Numbered from the stretch's first letter, positions 36,213-46,010 are shown. The stretch is 64,000 nt of DNA from Nitrospira sp. (GCA_005116955.1 SWDI01000002.1:890185-954184); one strand, 5' to 3'. Notes: generated from the sequence alone by a model not told the origin. Translations and numbers: made by a program.

Positions 36213-38906
36213 ATGAACAAATACGCCAGATGGCAACGCTCAACTGGTTCGATTCGGCCAGCTTGCCTGAGCATGCGATGCGTGATCATGGCGCTCATGC
36301 TCTTTGTCCCCTCACTCGGTGAAACGCAAGTTACGACGAACATCACATCATCCGGTCTGAACACCCAGGTCAATCAAGTTGGCAATTCCTATAACATCAC
36401 TGGAGGCACCAGACCAGGCAACGGCCCCAACCTCTTTCACAGCTTTGGAAACTTCAGTGTGGGCGGTGGAGATCTCGCCAACTTTCTCAACAATACGGGA
36501 CTTTCGACCTCGAACATCCTTGGTCGTGTCACCGGCAGCAACATCTCCCAAATCTATGGCACTATTGACACGACTGCGTTCGGCAATGCCAATCTGTTCT
36601 TGATGAATCCTTCTGGCATCGTCTTGGGTCCGGGGGCTTCGCTCAACGTAGGTGGATCGATCAGTTTCACCACTGCGCAGTACATCCGATTATTCGATGG
36701 TCTATCGGGTAACGCGAATTTTTATGCCAATCCCGCCAACGATGGACTGGCCAACAGCATCCTTACGATCAACTCTTCCGCCTTTGAGTTTCTCTCGGCC
36801 ACACCGGCTGGCTACGGCTTTTTGACCACGCCCAATCCAACTCCCACCATTACGGTCCAGGGCAGCGCGCTTTCCGTGCCATCAGGCCAATCAATCTCGC
36901 TGATCGGCGGGAAAGTCGTGATCGAAGGCGGAGCGAAACTGACTGCGCCAGGCGGCAGCATCAAGCTTGCCAGCGTCGCTTCGCCCGGCGAATTCGATGC
37001 CGCATCACTCGGCTCACTGCCCAATGGAGACGGAACCAGCTTTACTTCATACACATCGATGTCCCTTGCTTCCGGATCAAACATCGACGTCCATGGTCCC
37101 GGCACCGTCTTGATTAAAGGTGGACAGCTCGTACTCTCGGTGAATAATACCACGCTCAGCACCTCCACAAGCTCCACGCCCGATATGATCTCTCTCAGTC
37201 AAGGGAGCTCCATCATCGCGTCGAATTCTGGAGCAGACTTGGGTGTAAACGTCGACCTCACGGCCTCGAAGGTTGATCTGAACGGATCGTCCATCAGCAC
37301 CCAGTCGGAGGGAGCCGAGCGCGGCGGGAACATCACGGTGACGGCAAACCAGCTGACGCTTGACCAGGTTGCTGGGATTTTTTCAGGAACTGGATTCGGA
37401 AGCCCAGGCACAGGTGGAGATGTAGCGATTCAGGGCCCCGCAGGGGAGGGAGGTGTGGCTGCATCTGTGACACTTTCAGGCTTCAGTCAAATCGGAGCTT
37501 CAACTGGCGGAGATGGATTGGGTGGCAATATCACAATAACAACGACGTCCTTGAATCTCAGTGGGGGATCCAACATCCTCTCGTCGACCTCCGGGACGGC
37601 TGCGAATGGAAACATCACGGTGCGTGTGCAGGATGCCAGGCTGACTGGTGGATCGCACTTCTCAAGTGATACGTCTTCGATTATCGATGGGTTAGTAGGC
37701 GGCAGCATTACAGTGCAGGGAGTCAATGGTGGCAAGGTGACGTCTCTCCTTCTTGCGGGACAGGAGAGCGGGATTCGTGCCAACACATTTGGCCAAAACC
37801 AACTTGGCAATATTTTAGTACAGACCGAGACGCTCAAGATGATGGATGGAGCCCTCATTCAATCTGGCACTCCACTCTCCTTCGCATCGGCAGGAACGAT
37901 AACCATCGATGCAGGAGTGGTGGACATTGCGAGCCAGAGCCGCATCTCAAGCAGTGCATTTAGTCTCGACGCCGGCCCCATCACCATTACAGCCGGTCAA
38001 CTCACCCTGGACAACAGCACGATTGCAGCCGACACCTCAAGCCCGACCGGTGGTCGCGGCGGAGATGTAATTCTGGATGTGGGAAGCGCAAGTATTTCGA
38101 ACGGGGCCGCGATTAATAGCAGCGCCTCCAATACAGGCAATGCTGGCAACATCAATATCCTCGCCAGTAAGTCGGTGACCATGACAAGTGGCTCATCCCT
38201 CACGGCTAGCAGCACCGGGACGGGCAATGCCGGCAATATCCGCATCGAAAGCGGCTCGACCGTTCTGATTGAGCAGAGCTCTGTGACGACGGAAGCCAGC
38301 CAGGCCAGCGGTGGCCAGATTACGATCAACGCACCGCGTATGATCCGGTTGATCGGCAGCCCGATCAGTACCTCTGTCGCAGGCGCGGCTGGGGACAGTA
38401 ACGGCGGCAACATCTCGATCGACCCCGATTTCGTAATTCTCCAAGGCAGCCAGATTTTGGCACGGGCCTTTGCCGGCTCCGGAGGAGCCATCGACGTGAC
38501 GGCTGGTCTATTCCTTGCCGATCCCGCGAGTGTGGTGGATGCCTCCTCTACACTGGGCGTCAGTGGTACGGTGCAAATCAACGCGCCGATCAACAATCTG
38601 TCCAGTGTGGTAGCCCGACTGCCGGAATCATTATTGGCCGTTCAGGCTCTGTTGCGCGCCTCCTGCGCAGCGAAGCTGGCGCAGGGAGCGACCAGTAGCT
38701 TCGTTGAACGAGGACGGGACGGCATCCCAGCCGGGCCAGACGGCTTGCTCGCTAGCCCGTATTTGCCGATCACCTCTGGACACTCGACCCAGCTCCGTGC
38801 CAAACCGTTGATTGGAAAATCAGAAATTCAGTTGCGTCGTCTGTTCAGGCAAGAGATGCCTGCGTCCGTCACGCTCATCTCAGACCACAGCGGCTGCTCC
38901 TCATGA
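36213..38906 (+). CDS. TpsA-type filamentous hemagglutinin-like adhesin
   Basis: The 897-residue exported protein has an N-terminal two-partner-secretion domain (about residues 40-260). It contains GNGPNLFHSFGNFSVG, TSNILGRVTGSNISQIYG, the NPSG motif in LFLMNPSGIVLGPGASLNVG, and SISFTTAQYIRL. A long repetitive beta-helix rich in Gly/Ser/Asn/Thr follows. The C-terminus is short and holds SCAAKLAQGATSSF and GRDGIPAGPDGL, as seen in cyanobacterial-type TpsA. GGGAGA before ATG 36213 decides the start; 20 upstream in-frame residues are not signal-like. Its stop overlaps the tpsB start by ATGA, the normal arrangement for a TpsA-TpsB pair. It should be carried across the outer membrane by TpsB and act as an adhesin. 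Confidence 0.92.
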   Translation: MNKYARWQRSTGSIRPACLSMRCVIMALMLFVPSLGETQVTTNITSSGLNTQVNQVGNSYNITGGTRPGNGPNLFHSFGNFSVGGGDLANFLNNTGLSTSNILGRVTGSNISQIYGTIDTTAFGNANLFLMNPSGIVLGPGASLNVGGSISFTTAQYIRLFDGLSGNANFYANPANDGLANSILTINSSAFEFLSATPAGYGFLTTPNPTPTITVQGSALSVPSGQSISLIGGKVVIEGGAKLTAPGGSIKLASVASPGEFDAASLGSLPNGDGTSFTSYTSMSLASGSNIDVHGPGTVLIKGGQLVLSVNNTTLSTSTSSTPDMISLSQGSSIIASNSGADLGVNVDLTASKVDLNGSSISTQSEGAERGGNITVTANQLTLDQVAGIFSGTGFGSPGTGGDVAIQGPAGEGGVAASVTLSGFSQIGASTGGDGLGGNITITTTSLNLSGGSNILSSTSGTAANGNITVRVQDARLTGGSHFSSDTSSIIDGLVGGSITVQGVNGGKVTSLLLAGQESGIRANTFGQNQLGNILVQTETLKMMDGALIQSGTPLSFASAGTITIDAGVVDIASQSRISSSAFSLDAGPITITAGQLTLDNSTIAADTSSPTGGRGGDVILDVGSASISNGAAINSSASNTGNAGNINILASKSVTMTSGSSLTASSTGTGNAGNIRIESGSTVLIEQSSVTTEASQASGGQITINAPRMIRLIGSPISTSVAGAAGDSNGGNISIDPDFVILQGSQILARAFAGSGGAIDVTAGLFLADPASVVDASSTLGVSGTVQINAPINNLSSVVARLPESLLAVQALLRASCAAKLAQGATSSFVERGRDGIPAGPDGLLASPYLPITSGHSTQLRAKPLIGKSEIQLRRLFRQEMPASVTLISDHSGCSS

Positions 38907-40711
38907 GCAGCTGGCTCCACCGGGCAATGGGCCAACGCTCCGTGCCTATGATTATTCAGAGGGGAACAGCGTGGGGCGCCGCGATGGTCATGATCACCTG
39001 GCTGGCAACCCACAACGCGTCGGCACAAGTCCCTCCCCCGCCCCCTCCTATTTTCGATCCGGGCGGGCGGTCCGGCGAACTACCTTCACTGCGAGAAACT
39101 CCCGCACCAACGCCATTGCCGTCAGACCAAGCCCCCACGGTACCGCCTGCCGCCTCTGAAGAGCGCCTTCCACCAGTCAAGGTCTTCGTCCGGCAATTTC
39201 AATTCGATGGCCAGACGGTCCTCCCCACGCAAGAATTGCAGGCACTTGCAACTCCGTACACAAACCGCGAGGTCACCACCGAGGAACTGGAGCGCTTACG
39301 AACGGCCGTCACCCTGCTCTATGTCCAGCGCGGGTACGTTACCTCGGGAGCCGTCATTCCCGATCAAGCTGTGACGGACGGGCTCATCCGGATCCATATC
39401 ATCGAAGGCGCGCTGACTGACATCAACATTGAAGGCGCACGGTGGTTGTGGCCCAACTATTACCGCCGGCGCATCGCCCTCAGCGCCGGGTCACCGGTCA
39501 ATATCCATACGCTCCAAGAACGGTTGCAACTGCTGCAGCAAGACCCGCGCGTGGACCGTCTCAATGCCGAGCTCCGCCGAGGCATCTCGCCGGGCCGCAA
39601 TGAGCTGAATGTGCGGGTGGCGGAATCCCGGCCATTCAAGGCCTGGGTCGAGTTCAACAACCATCAATCACCGGCGGTCCGGGCGGAGCGTTGGCAGACA
39701 ACACTCGCCCACGAGAGTCTCACGGGAAACGGAGACCGGTTACAAGTCACCTATGGTCAATCGATTCCCATCAACAACACAACGGGCGTGTTACCGATGA
39801 TCAACGTGTCCTACGTGCTGCCGATCACCGCCTACGATACGACCCTGGCGGTCGGCTACCGCCGCTCGGATTTTGAAGTGGTTACCGAACCGTTTCGGAC
39901 CCTGGGCATCGAAGGACACACCGAAATCTTCAGTGTCACGCTGCAACAGCCTGTGTATCGCACCCTCACCCAGCAAGTGAATGTCGGAGTGCAGGGCGAA
40001 TACCTGTACAATAAGAATCTTCTGCTGGGCCAGCCGTTCGACTTCTTTGTCGGCTACCAGAATGGTGTCGCCAACATCGCCGCGCTGCGCTTCCTTCAAG
40101 ATTGGACCTATCGGAGCCAGGATACGATCATCGGGGTCCGGTCGCGTTTTTCCGTCGGATTGGACGTGCTGGACGCGACGACCAATTCCGGTCCGGTAGC
40201 CGATGGCCGGTACTTTTCCTGGGTGGGACAGCTTCAGGGATTGCGCCGATTTGAGCAGTATGCCGGCACGCAGCTGTTGGGCCGACTCGATCTGCAGCTG
40301 ACCAATGATCGTTTATTTCCGCTCGAACAGATTCCGGTCGGCGGACGCTACAGTGTGCGAGGCTATCGCGAGCTCAGCCTGCTCCGAGACAACGCGTTTC
40401 TCTTCTCGCTTGAGCCACGACTTCCGATCGGCCGCTGGCTATTCGGGACGAGGGAGGACCTGTTGCAAGTGGCTCCGTTCTTCGATTATGCGAGGGCCTG
40501 GTCCGCCAAGGACTCGACAGAGGCTCCCAAGAGTTTGATGAGTGTAGGTGTAGGGCTCCGAACCGCCTTCCTCCCCAAGAATCAAGGGTACTTTGAACTC
40601 TATTGGGGATACCGGTTGCGGGGAGCGGGAACGAACGATCCACCCTATAGTACCACCGGCAACATGCAGGACCATGGGATCCATCTGCAAGTAGTCCTGC
40701 AACCATTTTGA
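38903..40711 (+). CDS. TpsB-type outer-membrane transporter (ShlB/FhaC/HecB family)
   Basis: 602 residues: a signal region ending near ASAQVPPPPPP, then a Pro-rich linker. POTRA domains follow (VKVFVRQFQFDGQTVLPTQE near residue 93, IRIHIIEGALTDINIEGARW near 160), then a 16-strand-type barrel. The barrel motif GGRYSVRGYRE near 480 is the VRGY loop needed for secretion. It exports the TpsA protein encoded immediately upstream, with overlapping stop and start codons. The length is normal for the family. Confidence 0.94.
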   Translation: MSSWLHRAMGQRSVPMIIQRGTAWGAAMVMITWLATHNASAQVPPPPPPIFDPGGRSGELPSLRETPAPTPLPSDQAPTVPPAASEERLPPVKVFVRQFQFDGQTVLPTQELQALATPYTNREVTTEELERLRTAVTLLYVQRGYVTSGAVIPDQAVTDGLIRIHIIEGALTDINIEGARWLWPNYYRRRIALSAGSPVNIHTLQERLQLLQQDPRVDRLNAELRRGISPGRNELNVRVAESRPFKAWVEFNNHQSPAVRAERWQTTLAHESLTGNGDRLQVTYGQSIPINNTTGVLPMINVSYVLPITAYDTTLAVGYRRSDFEVVTEPFRTLGIEGHTEIFSVTLQQPVYRTLTQQVNVGVQGEYLYNKNLLLGQPFDFFVGYQNGVANIAALRFLQDWTYRSQDTIIGVRSRFSVGLDVLDATTNSGPVADGRYFSWVGQLQGLRRFEQYAGTQLLGRLDLQLTNDRLFPLEQIPVGGRYSVRGYRELSLLRDNAFLFSLEPRLPIGRWLFGTREDLLQVAPFFDYARAWSAKDSTEAPKSLMSVGVGLRTAFLPKNQGYFELYWGYRLRGAGTNDPPYSTTGNMQDHGIHLQVVLQPF

Positions 40712-40732
40712 AATGGGATAGGAAGGATGGCC

Positions 40733-43120
40733 ATGACAAACCACCTCTCGCCTCCAGACAGATCTCCTGTCACTTCCTCAGGCCCCGTTCGCCATACTGG
40801 AAGGCACGCCAGGATGGCAACCATCGGTATCGCCCTTGTTACCCTGGCTCTCCCGTTGCTGATCTCTGCTTCCGCGCCAGCTCACACGACGGACACCGAA
40901 CCCGCTTTTCCTCCTGGGTCCCTGCTGCACGAGGGATATGATGCATTCACACGTGGTGCCTTCGAGCAGGCGGCTGAAATCTGGCAACAGGCGGTCCGCT
41001 CGCACCACGAGGCCGGACAGGTTGTGGAAGAGAGCGACGCCCGTATGGCCCTCGCGCGAGCCTATTTATCGCTGGGATTCCATAGCCGTGCCGCGCAGAC
41101 TCTCGATGTGGCCGTCGTGCTCACCCAGGGGAAGGACCATTCCCGCCAGGCCGCGGCGATGGAATTGCTCGGTCAGGCTTATCTCGCGGGAGGACAAACA
41201 GACGCCGCATTGGAAACACTTCAACAGGCTAGACAGTTGGCAAGTGAAGCAGATAATCAGATTCGTCTAGCCTCGATTGCGCATTCGCTCGCAGCCGTCC
41301 AGAACACACTCAAACAGGACCAAGAGGCGTCCGCCTCGTATGCAGAAGCGCGACGCCTCGCAGCATCCGTCCATGCCGACACCTTGCTGGCAACGTCCAC
41401 CATCAACGGCGGAAAAGTCGCTCTGCGTCTCGGTGAGTGGCACGAAGCTCGACGATTGTTCGATGAGGCACTACCACTGGTCCAGGGCTTTCCTGATTCA
41501 CACGACAAGGCCTACGACCTGATTTCCATCGGGCTGGGATTCGAAAGTCTTCAGGCCCACCTCCCGGATACCGGACGCCGCTTGCATAGACAGGCGGCTG
41601 AAGTCCTCGAAGCAGCTGGTCACGTTGCCAACTCAGTCGGCGACGTACGCGCCGCCTCCTATGCCTTGGGCCATCGCGGCCACCTGTATGAGCTGGATGG
41701 ACGCTACGATGAGACTCTGTTGCTCACCAGGCTGGCTCTCGGCTATGCCCAGCAGGTGCATGCCCCGGAATCCCTGTATCAGTGGGAATGGCAATTGGGC
41801 CGTGTCTTAAGAGCTCAGGACAAGATCGATCAGGCGATCCTCTCGTACCAACGCGCCGCCGATCTCGTTCAGACCTTGCGTCCTGAAATGGCCGCGGGCA
41901 CTGCGCTAGCTGGTGCATCATTTAGGGAGGCGAGCGGTCGACTGTACTTCGAACTGGCAGACCTGCTACTCCAACGTTCAGGCTCGACCGCCACACGTGA
42001 CGAGGCCCAGCCTTATCTCATCAAAGCTCGAGACGCCATTGAACTGTTTAAAACTGCTGAGCTGCGCGACTACTTTGCTGATGAGTGCGTGGACGCATTT
42101 CAAACGCACCACACAAAGCTCGAAGATGTCTCCCGCCAGGCTGCCATCCTCTATCCCATCATCTTGCCGGATCGCACGGAGCTGCTGGTCAGCCTGCCGG
42201 ACGGAATGCATCGCATCACCGTGACCATCGGGCAAGAGGAACTCAAGCAGGAAGCACTGGCCTTTCGGCGACTGCTGCAAAAGGAAACGACCCGCGAATA
42301 TCTTCGCAAAGGCCAGCGTCTCTACGATCTCCTCCTGCGTCCGCTCGAACCGGAGTTCGCGAAGTTTGATATCAACACCCTGGTGATCGTGCCGGACGGT
42401 CCGCTCCGCATGATTCCATTTTCTGCCCTGCACGATGGGAAACAATTCCTGATCGCCAAGTATGCGGTGGCGACGACTCCCGGCCTAAACCTGACCGATC
42501 CCAAGCCGCTTAGCCGTGAGCGAATCGAAGTGCTCTCCGCCGGTCTCACGGAGAGCGTTCAAGGGTTCCCAGCGCTCCCAAACGCGGCGGGCGAGTTAGA
42601 GGCGATCAGCGGCCTCTACAAGACCCATCGACTCCTGAACCAGGACTTTCGTGTGCCACAGCTCGAACGACAGATGAAGGAGCATCCGTTTACGATCGTG
42701 CATATCGCGTCTCACGGGAAGTTTGAGCGCGAGGTGAAAAACAGTTTCCTGCTGACGTTCGATGAGAAACTCACGATGGACCGATTGAGCCAGGTCGTGG
42801 GCTATTTCAGGTTCCGAGACCAGCCACTCGAACTATTGACTCTCAGCGCCTGCCAGACCGCGGCAGGCGATGACCGCGCGGCGCTCGGTTTAGCGGGAAT
42901 CGCCATCAAAGCCGGAGCCCGAAGCGCGCTTGCCACACTCTGGTTCGTGAACGACGAGGCATCATCGGCATTGGTCGTCGAGTTTTATCGACAATTGAAG
43001 GACCCCGCCCTGTCAAAGGCACAGGCCCTTCGACAGGCTCAACTGAAAGTGATGGAGAATCCGGACTTTCAGCATCCCATCTACTGGGCGCCGTTTCTTC
43101 TGCTGAACAACTGGCTCTAA
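40733..43120 (+). CDS. exported TPR-CHAT domain protein (putative cysteine protease)
   Basis: About 795 residues. A hydrophobic signal segment (IGIALVTLALPLLISASAPA) lies after a basic stretch, then about 350 residues of tetratricopeptide-like helices (LLHEGYDAFTRGAFEQAAEI onward). A C-terminal CHAT domain follows. The CHAT catalytic His is in VHIASHGKFE near residue 657 and the Cys in LTLSACQTAAGD near 705; the usual AGARSALATLW and YWAPFLL endings are present. CHAT is a caspase/separase-like peptidase fold. The export signal places it in the periplasm, where TpsA passes. ATG 40733 is favoured over 40727 because GGAAGG lies six bases ahead. It follows tpsB by about 20 bp. Confidence 0.9.
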   Translation: MTNHLSPPDRSPVTSSGPVRHTGRHARMATIGIALVTLALPLLISASAPAHTTDTEPAFPPGSLLHEGYDAFTRGAFEQAAEIWQQAVRSHHEAGQVVEESDARMALARAYLSLGFHSRAAQTLDVAVVLTQGKDHSRQAAAMELLGQAYLAGGQTDAALETLQQARQLASEADNQIRLASIAHSLAAVQNTLKQDQEASASYAEARRLAASVHADTLLATSTINGGKVALRLGEWHEARRLFDEALPLVQGFPDSHDKAYDLISIGLGFESLQAHLPDTGRRLHRQAAEVLEAAGHVANSVGDVRAASYALGHRGHLYELDGRYDETLLLTRLALGYAQQVHAPESLYQWEWQLGRVLRAQDKIDQAILSYQRAADLVQTLRPEMAAGTALAGASFREASGRLYFELADLLLQRSGSTATRDEAQPYLIKARDAIELFKTAELRDYFADECVDAFQTHHTKLEDVSRQAAILYPIILPDRTELLVSLPDGMHRITVTIGQEELKQEALAFRRLLQKETTREYLRKGQRLYDLLLRPLEPEFAKFDINTLVIVPDGPLRMIPFSALHDGKQFLIAKYAVATTPGLNLTDPKPLSRERIEVLSAGLTESVQGFPALPNAAGELEAISGLYKTHRLLNQDFRVPQLERQMKEHPFTIVHIASHGKFEREVKNSFLLTFDEKLTMDRLSQVVGYFRFRDQPLELLTLSACQTAAGDDRAALGLAGIAIKAGARSALATLWFVNDEASSALVVEFYRQLKDPALSKAQALRQAQLKVMENPDFQHPIYWAPFLLLNNWL

Positions 43121-43150
43121 ATGGGATAAAGTACAGCCGCCTGGTTGCTT

Positions 43151-43179
43151 GTGTGATATGCGGGCTTCCTTGATCACAC
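43151..43179. promoter_or_regulatory. inverted repeat upstream of the CHASE2 cyclase
   Basis: GTGTGAT (43151-43157) and ATCACAC (43173-43179) are perfect complements around 15 bases, in the only gap between the CHAT and cyclase genes. The half-sites TGTGA/TCACA resemble cAMP-receptor half-sites, but the spacing is far too long for a normal CRP site. A hairpin is the simpler reading. Confidence 0.3.
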
Positions 43180-43195
43180 GGATGTATTTCATCTC

Positions 43196-45133
43196 ATGCA
43201 CAGCACTCTAATAACCGCGTACACGCCGTTAGCCATACGGCTTGGGATCGGCCTGCTGTGTGGGCTGGGCATCCTCGGAATAGGCAGTACCGGCCTGCTT
43301 CAACAACTTGAGCTGAATGTCTATGATGGGTTGCTACGTTCACGACCCGTCGTCACCGTAAGCCATTCACGCATTACGTACATCACGATTTCCGAGGAGG
43401 ACATTCGTCGACAGGGACGCTGGCCGATTACGGATAAGACCCTCGTTCAAGCCCTTCGTCTCCTTCTCAGCTACCAGCCCCGAGCCATCGGAGTTGACTT
43501 CTACCGCGACATCGAGGTTCCACCGGGGCACAAAGAACTGATGGCGCTACTCCCCAAACATCCCCAGATCATCCTGATTTCCCAGCTGGGAGGCGGGACG
43601 GTTGCCCGCATCCCCCCTCCATCGATACTGCAAGGCAGTCCGCAAGTGGGATTCAACGATATCCTCGTTGATCCTGACGGGCTGATCCGCAGAGCGCTCC
43701 TCTTTCAAGATGATGGCGATGAGGTCGCGTCTGCCTTTGCGCTCAAGCTCGCCACACTCTATCTAGCCCAAGACGGTATTGTGCCGGAACAAGATCCGGC
43801 CATGCCGGAATGGATTCGCTTGGGCCGAACCACCCTGCCGCCGTTCACGGCTTCGGATGGGGGGTATGTGAATGCGGATGATGCCGGTTACCAGATCCTC
43901 TTGGACTTTGGTGCGGCGGGCCAGGCGCTCGAGGCATTTTCGTTGACGGACCTGCTTGATGGGCGGATAGACCCCCGCGCGCTGACGAACCGCATTGTCA
44001 TGATCGGCGTGACGGCGGAGAGTGTGCCGGATGTGTTTCAGATCCCCGTCCGCTATGGAGTACAGGGCCGTGACCAATTCCCCGGTGTGTTCCTGCACGG
44101 CATCATCACTGAACAGCTGCTTGCCGCCGCCATTGATGGCCGGCGTCCCCTCCGTGTGATGGGCGACACCGAAGAGATTGCCTGGACACTGGTCTGGGGA
44201 ATGCTGGGGGGAGTACTCGGGAGCTGGACAAGATCCGTATGGCGTTTTTCTCTCATGACGCTCGTGGGCCTTCTTCTGATCACCCTGTCCACCGTTCTGT
44301 TCTTCTTCTCAGGCTGGTGGGTGCCGGAAATCCCGCCTGCATTCACCTGGTTTCTCGCCATCGCCATCGGCGTGGCCTCGACGCTGGCACGGGAACAAAA
44401 GGACCGGACCGTGCTGATGCAACTCTTTTCACAACACGTCTCACGCGAGGTGGCCGACAAGATCTGGCAGGAACGAGACCAAGTACTTGAAGGCGGACTC
44501 CCGCAACCCCATGAGCTCGTTGCCACCGTGCTGTTTTCAGACTTCAAAGGATTTACCAGCGTCTCGGAAACGATGTCCCCCAAGGACTTGATGAGTTGGC
44601 TCAATACCTACCTGGATGCCATGACGCAGGTCATCATCAACCACGGTGGTGTGATCGACGACTATGCCGGTGATGCCATCAAGGCTGACTTCGGCGTCCC
44701 GCTCAGACGCGAGACCGACGAAGAAGTGGCGAGAGATGCGGTCAACGCGGTGACCTGTGCGTTAGCGATGGAACAGACCATGCTCAGACTGAACGATGAA
44801 CATGCTCGGAAGGGGCTTCCCACGGTGGGCATGCGGATCGGCATCCATACAGGACCGTTGATCGCCGGATGCTTAGGGAGTGCTCAACGCATGAAATACA
44901 CCACCATTGGTGACACGGTCAACACCGCCGCTCATTTGGAAAATTTCGGCAGAGGAGCTATTGCGGAACCGCAGGACCGCCGCCCCTGCCGGATCCTGAT
45001 CAGCGAGGTCACGGCTCAGCTAGTCGATAACCGCTTTCAGTTAGAAAGTATCGGAGAAGTGGCTTTGAAAGGAAAAGCTCAGGCACTGTCGGCATTCCGT
45101 GTTGTCCCACCGGACATGGAACGTCATACGTGA
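43196..45133 (+). CDS. CHASE2-domain class III adenylate/guanylate cyclase
   Basis: 645 residues. One N-terminal transmembrane helix (IGLLCGLGILGIGSTGLL) precedes an extracytoplasmic CHASE2 sensor domain (about 45-320, with ITYITISEEDIRRQGRWPIT, AIGVDFYRDI and NRIVMIGVTAESVPD). Three transmembrane helices follow (about 335-400), then a cytoplasmic cyclase domain. Both metal Asp are present: VLFSDFKGFTSVSE near 445 and DDYAGDAIKADFG near 488. KYTTIGDTVNTAAHLE forms the purine-binding end. The enzyme senses a periplasmic cue through CHASE2 and makes cAMP or cGMP. It lies 75 bp after the TPR-CHAT gene. Its stop codon falls inside a palindromic repeat. Confidence 0.93.
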   Translation: MHSTLITAYTPLAIRLGIGLLCGLGILGIGSTGLLQQLELNVYDGLLRSRPVVTVSHSRITYITISEEDIRRQGRWPITDKTLVQALRLLLSYQPRAIGVDFYRDIEVPPGHKELMALLPKHPQIILISQLGGGTVARIPPPSILQGSPQVGFNDILVDPDGLIRRALLFQDDGDEVASAFALKLATLYLAQDGIVPEQDPAMPEWIRLGRTTLPPFTASDGGYVNADDAGYQILLDFGAAGQALEAFSLTDLLDGRIDPRALTNRIVMIGVTAESVPDVFQIPVRYGVQGRDQFPGVFLHGIITEQLLAAAIDGRRPLRVMGDTEEIAWTLVWGMLGGVLGSWTRSVWRFSLMTLVGLLLITLSTVLFFFSGWWVPEIPPAFTWFLAIAIGVASTLAREQKDRTVLMQLFSQHVSREVADKIWQERDQVLEGGLPQPHELVATVLFSDFKGFTSVSETMSPKDLMSWLNTYLDAMTQVIINHGGVIDDYAGDAIKADFGVPLRRETDEEVARDAVNAVTCALAMEQTMLRLNDEHARKGLPTVGMRIGIHTGPLIAGCLGSAQRMKYTTIGDTVNTAAHLENFGRGAIAEPQDRRPCRILISEVTAQLVDNRFQLESIGEVALKGKAQALSAFRVVPPDMERHT

Positions 45134-45237
45134 AGCGTCGCACGTTGGAGAGTTGGAAGCCCGAGGTTTGAGGTGTGAGAGGCCTGCCTCCATCTTCCAC
45201 CCTCAAGCTTCCACCTGTAACCGTTTCACGCTTCACG
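45129..45237. repeat. 109-bp imperfect palindromic intergenic repeat
   Basis: CGTGAAGCGT (45129-45138) and ACGCTTCACG (45228-45237) are perfect inverted ends. Inside them the left arm (TGGAAGCCCGAGG...) and the reverse complement of the right arm (TGGAAGCTTGAGG...) match again. It starts inside the cyclase stop codon. It looks like a REP/MITE-type palindrome, and a related half copy lies at 46500-46550. Confidence 0.65.
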
Positions 45238-45251
45238 CGCACCGCAAATTC

Positions 45252-46010
45252 TCAGGGTTTGCGCATGTGCTGGATACTCGACGCAACCTCCGCAAGTCCC
45301 CCCTGTTCAAGCAAGGCCGTTTGTTGCTGAGGCAAGTCTGTATCAGCCGGATTGGCCTGTATCAGCTCGGAAATGGCCATGAGGGCATCGTACCAGACTC
45401 CTGCTTCGGCATAGCGCCTCGGAGCATCCGCTTTGGTCATGTCACCAGATAAGGGCTGTTCCAGTTTGTCGCGAGTGACCCGTTGGATTGCTCCCTTTGC
45501 CACAACATTAGCGGACGGCTCATCAGGATCCATAACCAACGCCACCGACCAGAGATACCGTTCTCCCGGTAGTAATTTCGCCTTGTAGTCGGCCAGCCTG
45601 ATCTGCTGCACACCGCCTCTGGCCGGACTTGCGAGCTTCGCGTCTATCAACGGAGCATCGGCATTGTCGGCGATGAGCGTGAATTCATACGACAGATTGT
45701 GGTTGGTCGGGGTGAACCAAAACAGGACCGGCTGCTCTTGAAGCGTGAACCCAATATGGTCGGGAGCCAACAGGCTGATCATCGGGAGGCTCTTGTTCGT
45801 TCCGCGCGTCCCCCCGCCCCTCCTAAGTCCTGCAGCTGGGGCGCCTTTCCTTGGTGGAACATACAGTATGGGTTTCGTAATAGGATCGGACTGCGGCTGA
45901 GATGCGCTTGCTTGAGTGGCTTTTCCTTGTCCCTCTGCCGCTACGGAACCCCAGGGGAACGGGAATATAAGCCCCATCGCCGCACCAACTATGATCATGA
46001 AGCGTCTCAT
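45252..46010 (-). CDS. DUF928-like exported protein
   Basis: 252 residues with a signal peptide (MIIVGAAMGLIFPFPWGSVA), then LYVPPRKGAPAAGLRRGGGTRG. The latter is very like the 'PP.RG.P..R.GGGTR' opening of DUF928 proteins, which are common in cyanobacteria near CHAT, TPS and CHASE2 genes. It continues LTFTP-like FWFTPTNHNLSYEFTLI and has helical repeats at the C-terminus (YAEAGVWYDALMAISELIQ). Its function is unknown. GGAG ahead of ATG 46010 fixes the start; the frame extends 18 codons further up. It converges on the cyclase gene, but context makes it part of the same locus. Confidence 0.8.
   Translation of the reverse strand: MRRFMIIVGAAMGLIFPFPWGSVAAEGQGKATQASASQPQSDPITKPILYVPPRKGAPAAGLRRGGGTRGTNKSLPMISLLAPDHIGFTLQEQPVLFWFTPTNHNLSYEFTLIADNADAPLIDAKLASPARGGVQQIRLADYKAKLLPGERYLWSVALVMDPDEPSANVVAKGAIQRVTRDKLEQPLSGDMTKADAPRRYAEAGVWYDALMAISELIQANPADTDLPQQQTALLEQGGLAEVASSIQHMRKP

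Noticed and set aside
36812-38596. several minus-strand frames of 120-200 residues across tpsA
   Set aside because: They are shadows of the repetitive beta-helix coding sequence with no independent support.
43151-43179. a classical CRP site (TGTGA-N6-TCACA) upstream of the CHASE2 cyclase
   Set aside because: The half-sites are 15 or more bases apart, not six, so a normal CRP dimer could not bind; I kept it only as a hairpin.
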